Shown here piece after piece: positions 1-8,151 of a DNA stretch of 64,000 nt. How positions within the stretch are numbered: position 1 is the first letter of the stretch; each line of letters opens with the position of its first letter. A program made the position numbers and the translations under genes. Source of the stretch: Phytophthora hibernalis. Taxonomy: Eukaryota; Oomycota; Peronosporomycetes; Peronosporales; Peronosporaceae. The notes below the pieces were generated by a model. The model was given only the letters and a program-made list of their open reading frames with translations, was not told where the DNA came from and did not search any database. Location of the stretch: contig JAAKBF010000015.1 in the NCBI GenBank assembly GCA_012656075.1, positions 207,883-271,882 of the forward strand, read 5' to 3'.

Positions 1-8
1 CGCGGTTC

Positions 9-197
9 GGTGAGGGTTCGGACTCGTAAGACTCCGCGCCACACTTACCACAACCGTCGCTGAGCACCAGTCATCGCATCGGTTGGATAGCTAAGCAAGA
101 AGGCGAGGACTGCCGGCGTGCGCCCACAGTCTGCTCATTCTACCTTTGGTCATCCACCCAACAAGTCTATAAGAACCTATGATTAAGTTAACCCTCC
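9..197. repeat. Direct repeat, copy 1 of a 189-bp pair
   Basis: This segment recurs at 530-718 with a constant offset of 521 bp, no visible indels and roughly 90% identity. It starts with GGTGAGGGTTCGG and ends with GTTAACCCTCC, so its ends form a short imperfect inverted repeat (GAGGGTT / AACCCTC). Two such copies flank 332 bp of unrelated sequence (198-529). That is the shape of a small terminal-direct-repeat element, or alternatively a simple local duplication. No gene is seen inside it. Confidence 0.85.
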
Positions 198-529
198 GCG
201 ACCCCGACTGAGGTTGGTGGTCACTTGTGTTGCAACAACTGACTCGTGTTGAAGGTAAGAGTGGTGGTTGTGAGGAGTATTGACCAGTACATTTCCTAGA
301 TAGAGGTTTAAGAACTTCTAGGAAAGTTCGTGCATGCGTGCACTATTGTCCTTAACGGGGTTCAAGTATAGTCAGTAGAAGTCTACGGGGTTTTACCGCT
401 TGAGGAGCTTCCCTACACAACAACACTAAATCAACACGGATCACTCTGAAATTTCACTTGAACGTCACACATTCGACATAGTCTACTAGGACTTGGAGCA
501 GATACATAAACTCACGTTCTCTAAGGTTG
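198..529. other. Spacer between the two 189-bp direct repeats; no gene seen
   Basis: These 332 bp lie between the two direct repeats. No convincing reading frame is present. A minus-strand open stretch of 64 codons (454-648) crosses from the second repeat into the spacer but matches no family I recognise. An 8-bp inverted repeat with a 16-nt loop sits at 293-324. I see no convincing primer-binding site or polypurine tract next to the repeats, which weakens the case for a retrotransposon of the TRIM type. Confidence 0.5.
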
Positions 530-718
530 GGTGAGGGTTCGGACTCGTAAGACTCCGCGCCACATTTACCACAACTGTCGCTGGGCATCAGGCCTCGCAT
601 CGGTTGGATAGCAGAGCAAGAAGGCGAGGACTGCCGGCGTGCGCCCACTGTCTGCTCATTCCACTTTTGGTCATCGCCTCAACAAGTCTAGAAGAACCTA
701 TGATTAAGTTAACCCTCC
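530..718. repeat. Direct repeat, copy 2 of a 189-bp pair
   Basis: Second copy of the segment at 9-197. Differences between the copies are scattered single-base changes, for example ACACTTACC versus ACATTTACC and CAACCGTCG versus CAACTGTCG. The copy ends at AACCCTCC, exactly where copy 1 loses similarity with its downstream flank, which supports a bounded repeat unit. Confidence 0.85.
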
Positions 719-1205
719 TCGCCTCGCCCGTGCAGGAGGCAGTGTCAATACATCAAGCTTTGAGCCCCACAACTGAGTGAAAAGCTTGAGGATCGTTCCA
801 GTACTTTGCTCGATCCACTTCTCGAGATTAAGATGGCCGTTGAAGCAGCGAGTGCCAGAGTTAGCTTAAGGGACTGATTGAATCACCACATTGTCTTAAT
901 AATATTAATATCTGCTATTTATGCTTTCGCCCCAAAAGTTCTTGAGCACAATTCAAATTAGCTGAAGGCGACGCTGACCGCGCACGAAGGAATTTCGCGT
1001 TTTGAAGGTGTCCATTCACAGCTGCAGTGTGGATACCGGTACCGGTAGCTATGCTACCTTTCTTCCTTAGAGCAATACACTTTGTTTGACTAAAGCTTTT
1101 GCTAGTAATAGTTTTCCCGCGGGGGTCACTCCCAATTAGCCACCGAACAATACCGGTACGTAAATGTCCATTTCCTGCGGTCACCCAGCGGACTAACGGC
1201 ACCAA
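719..1205 (-). pseudogene. Ankyrin-repeat-like protein remnant (decayed)
   Basis: Reading the minus strand, three blocks carry the ankyrin helix core in the oomycete style. Block 1 is near 1187-1137 (AGNGHLRTGIVRWL). Block 2 is near 1034-987 (IHTAAVNGHLQNAKFL). Block 3 is near 841-809 (NGHLNLEKWIE). Blocks 1 and 2 share one frame, open from 1205 to 915. Block 3 lies beyond the stop codon that closes this frame, so the gene is broken. Ankyrin units normally act as protein-protein interaction scaffolds, and oomycetes carry large families of such proteins and many remnants of them. No start codon, intron or full-length frame can be defined. The match rests on motif shape only, so a chance resemblance in block 3 cannot be excluded. 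A related stretch occurs on the same strand at 9305-9408. Confidence 0.5.
731..841 (-). repeat. Segment with a diverged relative at 9305-9408
   Basis: On the plus strand this segment opens with TGCAGGAGGCAGTGTCAATA and contains CAACTGAGTGAAAAGC. The segment at 9305 opens with TGCAGGAGGAAAGAGTATCA and contains CAACTGAGTGAAAGGC in the same order, but is about 16 bp shorter between these landmarks. In translation both read FTQL on the minus strand, preceded by a GH...W pattern. The two probably descend from the same repeated element or gene family. Confidence 0.5.
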
Positions 1206-1398
1206 TCAGCTGACACCAGCCATTTTAGGTGAATTTTCACGCACTACTTGTGATTATGCTCGCTACGACACCCACAAACAACGTGATCTTGAATTATGTT
1301 CTAAGCTTACAGTCCTTCTAACTACATATAGACCAACTAACGCCGTGTTTTACACGGAACAGGATTGTATTCCTGCTATCGTGTTTGAGACGCAATTC
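1206..1398. other. Non-coding flank of the copia insertion
   Basis: This is AT-richer sequence between the ankyrin-like remnant and the retrotransposon. A plus-strand open stretch runs from 1099 to 1512, but it crosses the retrotransposon boundary at 1404 and is therefore not a real gene. Before the insertion, this flank would have continued directly into position 6341. Confidence 0.6.
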
Positions 1399-1403
1399 TC
1401 ATA
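1399..1403. repeat. Target-site duplication TCATA (left)
   Basis: The five bases TCATA lie immediately outside the left LTR and are repeated exactly at 6336-6340 immediately outside the right LTR. A 5-bp duplication is the usual length for copia-superfamily integrases. Confidence 0.85.
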
Positions 1404-1750
1404 TAGCAGTTACGTCACTAGCAGTTACATCACTAGCAGTTCGCGCAGTAAGCCACTGCGTAGTGGCCCCGCGGACAAGCAGGAAGACGAGGAAAACTCG
1501 ACTTGCTCTTAACTCAGCAGAATCCAGAATGAATTCATTGTTAGATCTTTCTGTTCCGCGCAGTCTCTCATACGCAACGTGCCATACACGCGAAGGAAAA
1601 ACCGTTGGACATACATTGCACCATCAACAACCGTTGAACGCACACGTCCCAACCTGGCGCGTGGTTCGGCTTGTCTCCGACGTGCCAGGTCTCAGCTTGA
1701 ATGATGATTCTGCACTACACAACTTGCAGCGCCCGTGCAGCTATCTGTTA
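1404..1750 (-). repeat. 3' LTR of the copia element
   Basis: This 347-bp LTR aligns end to end with 6004-6335. It carries an extra 15-bp tandem copy of AGCAGTTACRTCACT near 1405-1434 that the other LTR lacks. Other differences are single-base changes clustered in the first 70 bp. The plus-strand ends are TAGCAG and CTGTTA, which are inverted relative to each other with one mismatch. Confidence 0.92.
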
Positions 1751-1760
1751 CTCCCACCTC
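1751..1760 (-). other. Polypurine tract of the copia element
   Basis: Directly inside the 3' LTR the minus strand reads GAGGTGGGAG, a purine run in the position where plus-strand DNA synthesis is primed in LTR retrotransposons. Its position against the LTR start at 1750 also helps fix the LTR boundary. Confidence 0.7.
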
Positions 1761-2570
1761 ATTCATACTGGACTTGGATAACGGCAGCGACGTCCTCGAT
1801 GTTCAGCTTTTGGCGGAACCGCGGTTGTCCCAACAACTTCGTGAAGATGTCAGCAGTTTTTCTTCGCTCGAGACATACCACTCCGCAATCTTCTGCTTCT
1901 CCACGAATTCGGCGATCTTCCGACTTGTCTTCGCAAATCTCTTCATGCGCTGGTAGTTTCCAGGCTCCTTCACTACAGTAAACGTGCTCTGGTTGTCCAT
2001 GTAGAGCGTTGAGCACGGTAGGTTTTCACTCCGAACCTCCTTCAGCAACTTGCGAGGCCACACTTAGTCTTCCACGCACATGCTCGCTGCGATCACCTCC
2101 GAGCTGCACATGTCCGTGGTCACTTTGCTCCGTTGCTTGCTCTTGTACATGAGCGCGCACCTGTTCAGCCGCAGCATGTAGCCCGTGATAGACCGACTCT
2201 TGTCCGAACAGTTGGCGTGATTAGCATCGCAGTTGGCATCAATGGTCAACGGCAGCACTTCCGCTTGGCGTTTGTAAACCAAGCCGTATGTTCGCGTATC
2301 CCGAAGGTAACGCAGCACGCGCTTCCACACCCGAGTTCCCCTCCGTGTACGAGCTGCTGTACCGAGACAACGTGCGTACCACGTTGGCCAAGTCCGACCG
2401 CGTGCATGCCACTAGATACTGCAATGCGCCCACCAACTCTCTGAACGGGAACTTCGGATCATTGTTTTCATTCTCATCTTGTTCGATCGGTGCCATTTTC
2501 TCATTCTGCATCTGCGGCGAAGCCACTGGTCGTGCCTCGCTCATGTCAAATCGTTCCAGCACCGGTCAAT
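1759..2570 (-). pseudogene. Copia RNase H domain (broken)
   Basis: This is the C-terminal part of pol. The RNase H would degrade the RNA strand of the RNA:DNA hybrid during reverse transcription. Recognisable in order on the minus strand are the VGALQYLVACTRSD block at about 2441-2400 (compare the copia GxLxYLxxTRPD block), WKRVLRYLRDTRTYGLVYK at about 2327-2271, IDANCDANHANCSDKSRSIT holding the first Asp, CSSEVIAAS holding the Glu, YMDNQSTFTVVKEPGNY holding another Asp, and ADIFTKLLGQPRF close to the end. The frame shifts near 2330 and again near 1860. A TAA stop interrupts the frame at 2064-2066. The last codons end against the polypurine tract at 1760, the normal endpoint of a copia pol. 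Confidence 0.88.
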
Positions 2571-3320
2571 CTACGCCGCCTGCGAGGTGCAGAGCAACTC
2601 ACCCGGCACATAGTTTACTTCCAAGGCCAATAGGTGCTTGACTCGACCGAGGTTCTTCAGAGCAAAATTTTCACGAAGCTCACCGATCACACTTTCAATA
2701 TCTTCTTTCTTTCCAGCGATCAACAAGTCATCCACGTACACCATGATGTACACGACGCGGCCGTCCTGTCACCGCTGGTATAGGCCCTCGTCAAAAGCGC
2801 ACTGCTTGAAGCCAATCTGCTCCAAGTACTTGTGCAGTGTCTGGTACCACAAGCGTGAAGCTTGCTTCAGGCCGTAGAGCCCTTTCAACAACTCACACAA
2901 TCGACCGCTCCCATCATCAAAGTACGCGGGCTGCTCGATGTAAATCTTCACACCCCTCAACCTTCCGTTGAGAAACGCCGTGACGAAGTCAACATGATAG
3001 CAATCGCAACCCAGCAGGAATGCAAGGATCAGCAGCATCCGCACAGTCTCAATGCGAACGACAGGAGAGTACGTGTCCACATAATCAACTCCGTACTTTC
3101 ACCGCCAGTCGAGCTTTGAGTCTGTCCACTTGCCTTTCTCGTTGAGCTTGACACTCAACACCCACGTTGTCTTCAAGATGTTGCACGAGTCTTTCGGTCT
3201 ATCGACCAGTCTCCAGGTACCGTTTATTCTGTGTGCCTCCATCTCGCTTTCCATCGCTATGAGCCACTGTTCACGTTGAGGAGACACCAGAGCTTCTTCA
3301 ATTGAAGCGGGATTACCCAC
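2571..3320 (-). pseudogene. Copia reverse transcriptase domain (broken)
   Basis: This is the reverse transcriptase of the copia element. The N-terminal part (3320-3099) has EQWLIAMESEMEAHRINGTW and ILKTTWVLSVKLNEKGK, the usual copia RT start. The expected RLVxKG block after KGK is replaced by a garbled, shortened stretch ending in a TGA stop at 3099-3101. In-frame sequence then resumes with YGVDYVDTYSPVVRIETVRM, then VDFVTAFLNGRL with the first catalytic Asp and LLKGLYGLKQASRLWYQ. A single TGA at 2769-2771 interrupts it before YIMVYVDDLLIAG, which holds the catalytic YVDD. A one-base deletion near 2564 shifts the frame just before the linker to RNase H. The catalytic motifs survive, so the breaks look secondary. 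Confidence 0.92.
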
Positions 3321-3774
3321 GAAGCTCTCCAGTGTCCCAAAGAAGCCATAACATAGTATTTCAGCCGCACATTTTCCTTACGGACGCGCTCAGAACGGCG
3401 CCATCCACGCTGACGCTATGAGCTGCGCCGCGGTTGTGATCCTCCAGGAGAATCCGGGTTCGTTCTGACCATGGGCGAAGTTGGTCCGCCGTACATATAG
3501 CTCCACCGATAGCATCATCCTCTCCCGACTCTTTGCTACTCGATGCGTTTGTCGCTTCGACCGAACCTTGCTCCTCACCACACTGATCATCCGGATTATT
3601 GTCAGCTCCCTCCGAATTTGCACCATCGGCTGCTGAATCACTCTGCTTGGCGTTAGCTTGCTCTCCCGGCGCAATATTCGCACGTGCAACCTCATCGACA
3701 GCCTCTCGCACAGCTTCATGAGTTCCGGCTCGAACCGCTTTCCGCTGCAACATACTCCACAGACAGTGGAACAA
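3321..3774 (-). pseudogene. Copia integrase-RT hinge region
   Basis: This is the low-complexity, acidic linker between the integrase C-terminus and the reverse transcriptase. On the minus strand 3774-3361 is open and rich in Ala, Asp, Glu, Ser and Gly (for example GEEQGSVEATNASSSKESGE), as is common for this hinge. It overlaps the preceding integrase frame at 3716-3774 in a different frame, which marks a frameshift there. A second frame change is needed to enter the reverse transcriptase at about 3320. No catalytic residues are expected here. Confidence 0.7.
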
Positions 3775-4754
3775 ATGGGATCTGCGGGTAATAATGCTGT
3801 CGGCCCTTCAAAAGCGCATTGATGTATGTGCGCTCGACCGTCACGTCCTCACGGAACTTGACATCTCGGGCTTCGATCACTTTCCCCGTTCGCAGGTGAA
3901 GCAGTCTGTAGCCATGACCCGTTCTCGGGAAGCCAAGAAACAGTGCCGGTGCAGCATTCGCTGAAAGCTTGTTTTTCCTTATCTCCGGAACGAACACATA
4001 TCCCACACAGCCACACACTTGTGCAACATCAGGTTTGGAGCCTGTCAGCTTTTATGTCGGGGTCATTCCTTTCAAGGCTTTCGACGGGCTCAGGATGTCC
4101 ACCTCCACCACATATCGCAGCACCTCCGGTCACAACACCATCGGCAAGTTGGCCGCGTGCATGACCGCACACATCTTGTTCACGAGCACACCATTCAGCT
4201 TTTCAACCATACAGTTCTCTTCTGGGGTATACGGATGAGTGGGGGCGAAGGCTTCAACTCGTTGTTCACGTACCCCCTCCATCACTCGTGAACGTCCTTA
4301 TTGTCTTGCCTTGTGCCAGCAGCTCGGTCATCAGCCGCTGCGTGTTGTCGGAAGCCTCACTTTTGTGAGCAAGAGGCTAGCACCATTTGTATTTCGGACC
4401 CTCGTCGTGAATGAGCTGAAAGTATCGTACCGAACCAACACCGAGTCCGTACTTACCCATGTCACACACATCCGACGTCAAGCGCTCAAAGTTTTCAACC
4501 GTTCTCTTATCAGTGGCATCTCCATACGACATGCGCTTCAAATTCGTCGTCATGCAGCTATGACACTTCAGCTTGGTTCTTTGCTGCTCGGCAGGAATAT
4601 CCATGCCTTTCACTTCGTCGTTCTTCACCATGAACTTCAGAGACGCTTCGTTCAAGTGATCCAGACATTCGTGCCACTTCATCAGTGGACTGGCATCGGC
4701 ATTTACAGTCGTCATCACCACATCACTGTTGTCACCGAAACTACCGTTGTTTAG
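3716..4754 (-). pseudogene. Copia pre-integrase and integrase (broken)
   Basis: The integrase inserts the cDNA into the host chromosome. The pre-integrase zinc finger is visible in 4721-4377: KWHECLDHLNEASLKFMVKN (HxxxH), then CHSCMT (CxxC). The catalytic core begins with SDVCDMG, holding the first Asp, and RYFQLIHDEG. The frame is lost near 4377. TFTSDGGG near 4280, holding the second Asp, can be read in another frame. The third acidic block, TPEEN in relatives, is scrambled here. The C-terminal domain is open again at 4018-3716, with CGCVGYVFVPEIRKNK, APALFLGFPRTGHGYRLL and KVIEARDVKF, typical of copia integrases. At least three frameshifts separate these parts. Confidence 0.88.
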
Positions 4755-5240
4755 CTAGTAGTGAGTCCCATAATAGATGAAGTCCGAGCAAACTCCATTG
4801 CGGGTCAAGAATTGCTTCTTCGGCAGCACTCCAGGCGGGTTGGTTGAAAGCTCCCAGCCTTTGTTCAACATCATACCAAGACTGAGCAAATTCACAGGTC
4901 CAGTGGGCGAATACTCCAATTTGTCTAGCTCCAGTGTCGTCTCCCCACCGCTCAGCACGTTCAGTGCCGCCACCACCACCTTGCCACACAATCCACCGTG
5001 TGTGATGCCACCGTCCCAGACTTTCTTACAATGGTTGCAGCGAATGGCACGCCGCTTGCCTCCACCGGTGCCCTCGAGGATCATAGGCGGGGTCTGGGCC
5101 TTGGTTTTCCCAGGATGCTGCCGGTTAGGCTGCCCCATGTGCATCGCCACCTGCGGACCGCCATTCTTCGCTCCCCAGGTCACGGAAGTGTCTGCTGCCA
5201 TCTTCTCCATCTCATCGCGCGAAAGCAGCGCGTTCTTCAC
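4755..5240 (-). pseudogene. Copia gag C-terminus with zinc finger, into protease/pre-integrase linker
   Basis: The frame 5240-4755 is open for 161 codons. It contains a cysteine-histidine cluster at residues 68-85 (CNHCKK...HGGLC, spacing CX2CX9HX3C), which is a diverged form of the CX2CX4HX4C nucleic-acid-binding knuckle of gag. It then runs into LELDKLEYSPTGPVNLLSLG at residues about 103-122, the block that precedes the pre-integrase domain in copia polyproteins. The aspartic protease signature D(S/T)G, expected between the two, is not present in this frame. Inference: the protease active site was removed by a deletion around 5000, or decayed beyond recognition. A stop codon closes the frame before the pre-integrase domain. 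Confidence 0.75.
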
Positions 5241-5968
5241 TTGTTGCAGAGATGGGGGTTGCCTTGCCGGTATGAGATATCAAACTGGGTCGCTATCTCG
5301 CAATGCACCGCACACACTCCCATCAGCAACAACTGAGACATAGACGTGTCATCTATCACGAAGCTGGGTCCCATGTGCTGCAACCGCTGCTACAGCGTAT
5401 TCATCTCTTGGATGTAGTCTGCCATCTTCTGGCCCGGGGTGTACGAGTGCGTGTACAGCTCGCGCTGGGTCTTCTCAATGTGTCTCACATCTTATTTGCC
5501 GTGCTGGAAATGCACACCTTTTGGGCATCGGCCCCTTTTACGCCTCGGATTATGGTCTCCATGGCCAGCCGATTTCGGTCTTCAAATTGGCGCTGCAGCA
5601 CCGGATCAGACGCATGACGCACTCCATCACCGGTCACCACACCCCATGAATCTCGCTGCTCAAGATAGAGCTTCAAGCCCATCTGGTACACCTCAAAGGT
5701 ATCATTGAATTTGGGTGGCTTGCTGCTGCCAATCGACTTGAACCTAGGCGCTAACTGAAACTGCCGGTTGCTGGCCACCAAGTCGCACTGGCTGGTTCCT
5801 GCCTGCCCCACCATTCCAACTGCCGGCACTCCAACGTTACTTACATCAGCCGGCGCAACGGCAGGTTGAGACTGCTGTTGCTTGGGTCTGGGTCGTTGGC
5901 GCCGCATCAGTTGCAGTACTTGGCGTGTTCGTCGCCACAGCTGTAGTCGATGCTTGATCGTCGCTCAT
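5241..5968 (-). pseudogene. Copia gag, N-terminal and central part (broken)
   Basis: Gag forms the virus-like particle that packages the element RNA. The likely initiator is the ATG at 5968, about 35 bp inside the 5' LTR, giving MSDDQASTTAVATNTPSTAT. This frame is lost within about 60 bp and the main frame continues from 5907 to 5485. That part carries KPPKFNDTFEVYQMGLKLYL and EQRDSWGVVTGD, the central copia gag (UBN2/DUF4219-like) region. Another shift near 5485 leads to TQRELYTHSYTPGQKMADYI and then FVIDDTSMSQLLLMG, which resembles the helical C-terminal half of copia gag. Several stops follow before 5240. The fold assignment is from motif resemblance. Confidence 0.85.
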
Positions 5969-5984
5969 ATCGTTGTCCACGAGC

Positions 5985-6003
5985 CAGCTTTGGGCTCATA
6001 ACC
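5985..6003 (-). other. Possible primer-binding site of the copia element
   Basis: Immediately downstream of the 5' LTR in the coding direction, the minus strand reads GGTTATGAGCCCAAAGC. The position is right for a tRNA primer-binding site, and the sequence loosely resembles the TGGTATCAGAGC type used by many copia elements. The exact tRNA cannot be named without the host tRNA set. Confidence 0.4.
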
Positions 6004-6335
6004 GAGCAGTTACGTCACTAGTAGTTCGCGCAGTAGACTGCTGCGTAGTTGCCTCGTGGACAAGCAGGAAGACGAGGAAAACTCGACTTGCTCTTAACTC
6101 AGCAGAATCCAGAATGAATTCATTGTTATATCTTTCTTCTCCGCGCAGTCTCTCATACGCAACGTGCCATACACGCGAAGGAAAAACCGTTGGACATACA
6201 TTGCACCATCAACAACCGTTGAACGCACACGTCCCAACCTGGCGCGTGGTTCGGCTTGTCTCCGACGTGCCAGGTCTCAGCTTGAATGATGATTCTGCAC
6301 TACACAACTTGCAGCGCCCGTGCAGCTATCTCTTA
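6004..6335 (-). repeat. 5' LTR of the copia element
   Basis: This 332-bp LTR matches 1404-1750. The distal 200 bp are almost identical between the two LTRs, for example the stretches around GAAGGAAAAACCGTTGGAC and CGTGCCAGGTCTCAGCTTG. Differences cluster near 6022-6055. It should hold the element's promoter, since it lies upstream of gag, but I cannot point to a specific promoter motif with confidence. Confidence 0.92.
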
Positions 6336-6340
6336 TCATA
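6336..6340. repeat. Target-site duplication TCATA (right)
   Basis: Exact partner of TCATA at 1399-1403, directly abutting the outer end of the 5' LTR. Confidence 0.85.
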
Positions 6341-6721
6341 CACTGTTCAGTAACGACACAGGCCCCTAATATGAAGTAGTTGTTTCGCAGAACACTAATC
6401 AGTGTCTTCGTGGTCTCTTAAATTTTTGTTGTCTTCACACTGAAATGTAGATGGCTACGCACAGATGACCCCACACAAGGAGGCGTATTCCTAAAACGAG
6501 TACGAGGCCACAGCAAAGCACCCAACACTCGGGGGTTGTCAAGTTGTACTCGCGCGCGGTTCACCCGCATCGACACCAGACACATTTAGATTATCACATA
6601 CTGCTAGCAATTTTTGTTTCACCCATTTCCTTCAAGCAACATTCAGTGTGTGACGGGGTCACACAGCACCTTGTCTTGAGGAAGTGTAAGATAGCAAAGG
6701 CTCTCAGTGAACGATAAGTTC
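6341..6721. other. Intergenic stretch; no gene seen
   Basis: These 381 bp lie between the copia element and the inverted-repeat element. No supported reading frame, RNA gene or repeat was recognised. They are the right half of the site into which the copia element inserted. Confidence 0.5.
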
Positions 6722-6785
6722 ACAGTTCCCGGCCTAAGAGCAACGCCAACTGCGATCATAAATTCCATGCCAATTCTATATTGAT
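6722..6785 (+). repeat. Left terminal inverted repeat of the MITE-like element
   Basis: Pairs with 7006-7065 in inverted orientation. It carries a 4-base insertion (CCCGGCCTAAGAG versus CCCTTAGAG) relative to the right copy, and about eight substitutions. Confidence 0.75.
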
Positions 6786-7005
6786 CTTTCCCTATTCAGG
6801 TCTTGGAGGTCGAATTTGGCAGCGCTAACTCCAAAAAATAGAACAATAATACTTGTGTTTTGTAAGACCTTTTTCAGCCAGCTAAATCGACGGCTATATT
6901 TGGCAGCGAAAAAGAAGCGAGCAAACACGCCTTACAATAACAAAGTGGCTGGTTTGCATACGTTTTTCGTCCTATTTCATGCCTGTGTTAATTTATTGTG
7001 GTTGG

Positions 7006-7065
7006 GTCAATATTGAATTGGGATGGAGTTTAGGATCACCGTTGGCGTTGCTCTAAGGGAACTGT
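7006..7065 (-). repeat. Right terminal inverted repeat of the MITE-like element
   Basis: Its reverse complement begins ACAGTTCCCTTAGAGCAACG and follows the left copy base for base apart from scattered changes, ending at CAATATTGAC. Confidence 0.75.
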
Positions 7066-7167
7066 CTGCGAGTTTGATAGCAAGATAAAGACTGAATATA
7101 TTTTATAGCTGAGTTAAGCTTGTATCATACAAACTCTAAGTCATCTATAGTATAAGCTAAAGAGCGT

Positions 7168-7638
7168 TCAGGGTTGGCTCACAGCCAACCGGTGCCATAT
7201 ACGCACGATCAGCTCTGAACCGATATACGCTACCGCCCATACTTCTGAAGTTTTCTTCCGGTCTACACGTACATGCACCTGGAACGAATCTCCCCCAGAA
7301 AGAGCTTTACCTTCCTGTCGTTGATCCAGTGTGGAAACTGGCAAGTCTTTCAGTGCACCTCGTCGAATTAACGCCTTCACGACTTTGAACATTTGCCAAT
7401 ATTCGCATCGGCCATTGTGGAACTGAACGCACATCGTACATCGCCGAGTCTTACACACCCGGTCTGGATGACCACGTCGGTGGCACCTTTCACAGACGGT
7501 ATTAAACCAGCAACTCTCCACTCGGTGTCCAAAATGCCCACACTCTTCACAGAACACTTTTCGATCAATGTGCTCATGGCGAGCAGAGCTGCAAACTGAA
7601 ACAGGATTTGCCATTGGTCTCACTGAGTAACACTCCAC
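7168..7638 (-). pseudogene. Ty3/gypsy-like gag C-terminus with zinc knuckles
   Basis: The minus-strand frame is 156 codons long and carries a row of zinc knuckles near its start: CEECGHFGHRVESC (residues 30-43) and CERCHRRGHPDRVC (49-62), both with exact CX2CX4HX4C spacing, followed by a variant CTMCVQFHNGRC (67-78, CX2CX3HX3C). Such knuckles bind RNA in retroviral and retrotransposon nucleocapsids. The rest (79-156) is basic and unrecognised. Parts of the gag core are readable upstream on the same strand in other frames (7706-8772), so this is the end of a broken gag. No protease, reverse transcriptase or integrase follows towards 6350, where a full element would continue. The host-gene alternative (a CCHC RNA-binding protein) is less likely given the gag core next to it. 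Confidence 0.75.
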
Positions 7639-7705
7639 GGATGGTTGACGCCAGCCCTAATTCTCCATTACTCGATAAACTGAGTTCATGAAGTCTTCGT
7701 ATGAT

Positions 7706-8126
7706 TCATTCTAGGAAATAATCGATCGCACATGGCCAAAAAAGACACATCACTCTCGTCGTGAAAACGGGTATGATTTCTTCATCTCCCGCATCAGTGA
7801 CACCATGGATAGTATACCCTTGCGATAGACGCCTCGACTTGATACGCCCCAGACGGAGACCATCCAGTCTAGACTCAAATAGTCTGGATGACGAGGCTTC
7901 AACGGCATGAACCTGCAATTATTCGTCGTGGTGAGTAAATCCCAAAATTATCCGAATCACGGAAATCCTGGTTCGTCACACTAGTCGTCACACCCGAGCC
8001 AGTGATATTTCGGACACAATGCTTGACGTTCCCTTCAAGGTCTCTGAATGACATGTTGGAAGTCACATTGGGCTGATCAGCAGCTTCGTTCAGGCGGATG
8101 GAATATTTCAGTGGTGCTTCAGTCAT
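7706..8126 (-). pseudogene. Gypsy-like gag, middle part (frameshifted)
   Basis: The minus-strand frame 8126-7899 reads APLKYSIRLNEAADQPNV and later LEGNVKHCVRNITGSG. This resembles the helical stretch that follows the WxxxL region in Ty3/gypsy gag proteins, where similar YxxRLNxAA patterns occur. The frame changes near 7910 to 7918-7706, a mixed-charge stretch without a recognised motif. A further shift is needed to join the zinc knuckles at 7638. It cannot produce a functional capsid. Confidence 0.6.
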
Positions 8127-8151
8127 TTTTCACAATCGTGTGGTTTCGCTG

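Larger units (their letters stand above)
1404..6335 (-). mobile_element. Copia-superfamily LTR retrotransposon, complete but inactivated
   Basis: The element is 4,932 bp long, lies on the minus strand and is bounded by two LTRs and the TCATA target-site duplication. Going from right to left it holds the 5' LTR, a possible primer-binding site, gag, a zinc-finger region, pre-integrase and integrase, a hinge, reverse transcriptase, RNase H, a polypurine tract and the 3' LTR. Integrase before reverse transcriptase is the copia (Ty1) order. All coding parts are recognisable, but frameshifts and premature stops interrupt them at least a dozen times, so it cannot encode its own mobility. LTR divergence is about 13 substitutions in about 332 aligned bases plus one 15-bp duplication, so this is not a brand-new insertion. 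The LTR termini read TA...TA in the coding direction rather than TG...CA. Confidence 0.93.
6722..7065. mobile_element. Non-autonomous inverted-repeat element (MITE-like), 344 bp
   Basis: The first 64 bp (from ACAGTTCCC) and the last 60 bp (to GGGAACTGT) are inverted copies of each other at roughly 80% identity. Landmarks shared in order include AGAGCAACGCCAAC, GATC or GATCC, CCAATTC and ATATTGA. The interior, about 220 bp, is AT-rich and codes for nothing recognisable; a 66-codon open stretch at 6816-7016 runs into the right inverted repeat and is probably meaningless. The size and long inverted termini fit a miniature inverted-repeat transposable element moved by a DNA transposase encoded elsewhere. 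The CAGT...ACTG ends would suit pogo/Tc1-like or hAT families, but no clear TA or 8-bp target-site duplication is visible, so the superfamily stays open. Confidence 0.75.

Noticed and set aside
293..324. 8-bp stem hairpin (TTCCTAGA / TCTAGGAA)
   Set aside because: Perfect but short, with a 16-nt loop and no associated gene or T-run; likely chance.
1385..1981. 198-codon plus-strand open frame over the 3' LTR
   Set aside because: It is antisense to the LTR and the RNase H end of the copia element and a related frame occurs over the other LTR (5973-6353), so it is a by-product of LTR sequence.
4239..5343. Plus-strand open frames of 112-188 codons in the copia region
   Set aside because: They are antisense to recognisable minus-strand gag-pol parts and carry no motifs of their own.
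6816..7016. 66-codon plus-strand open frame
   Set aside because: It lies inside the MITE-like element and runs into its right inverted repeat; composition and context do not support a protein.
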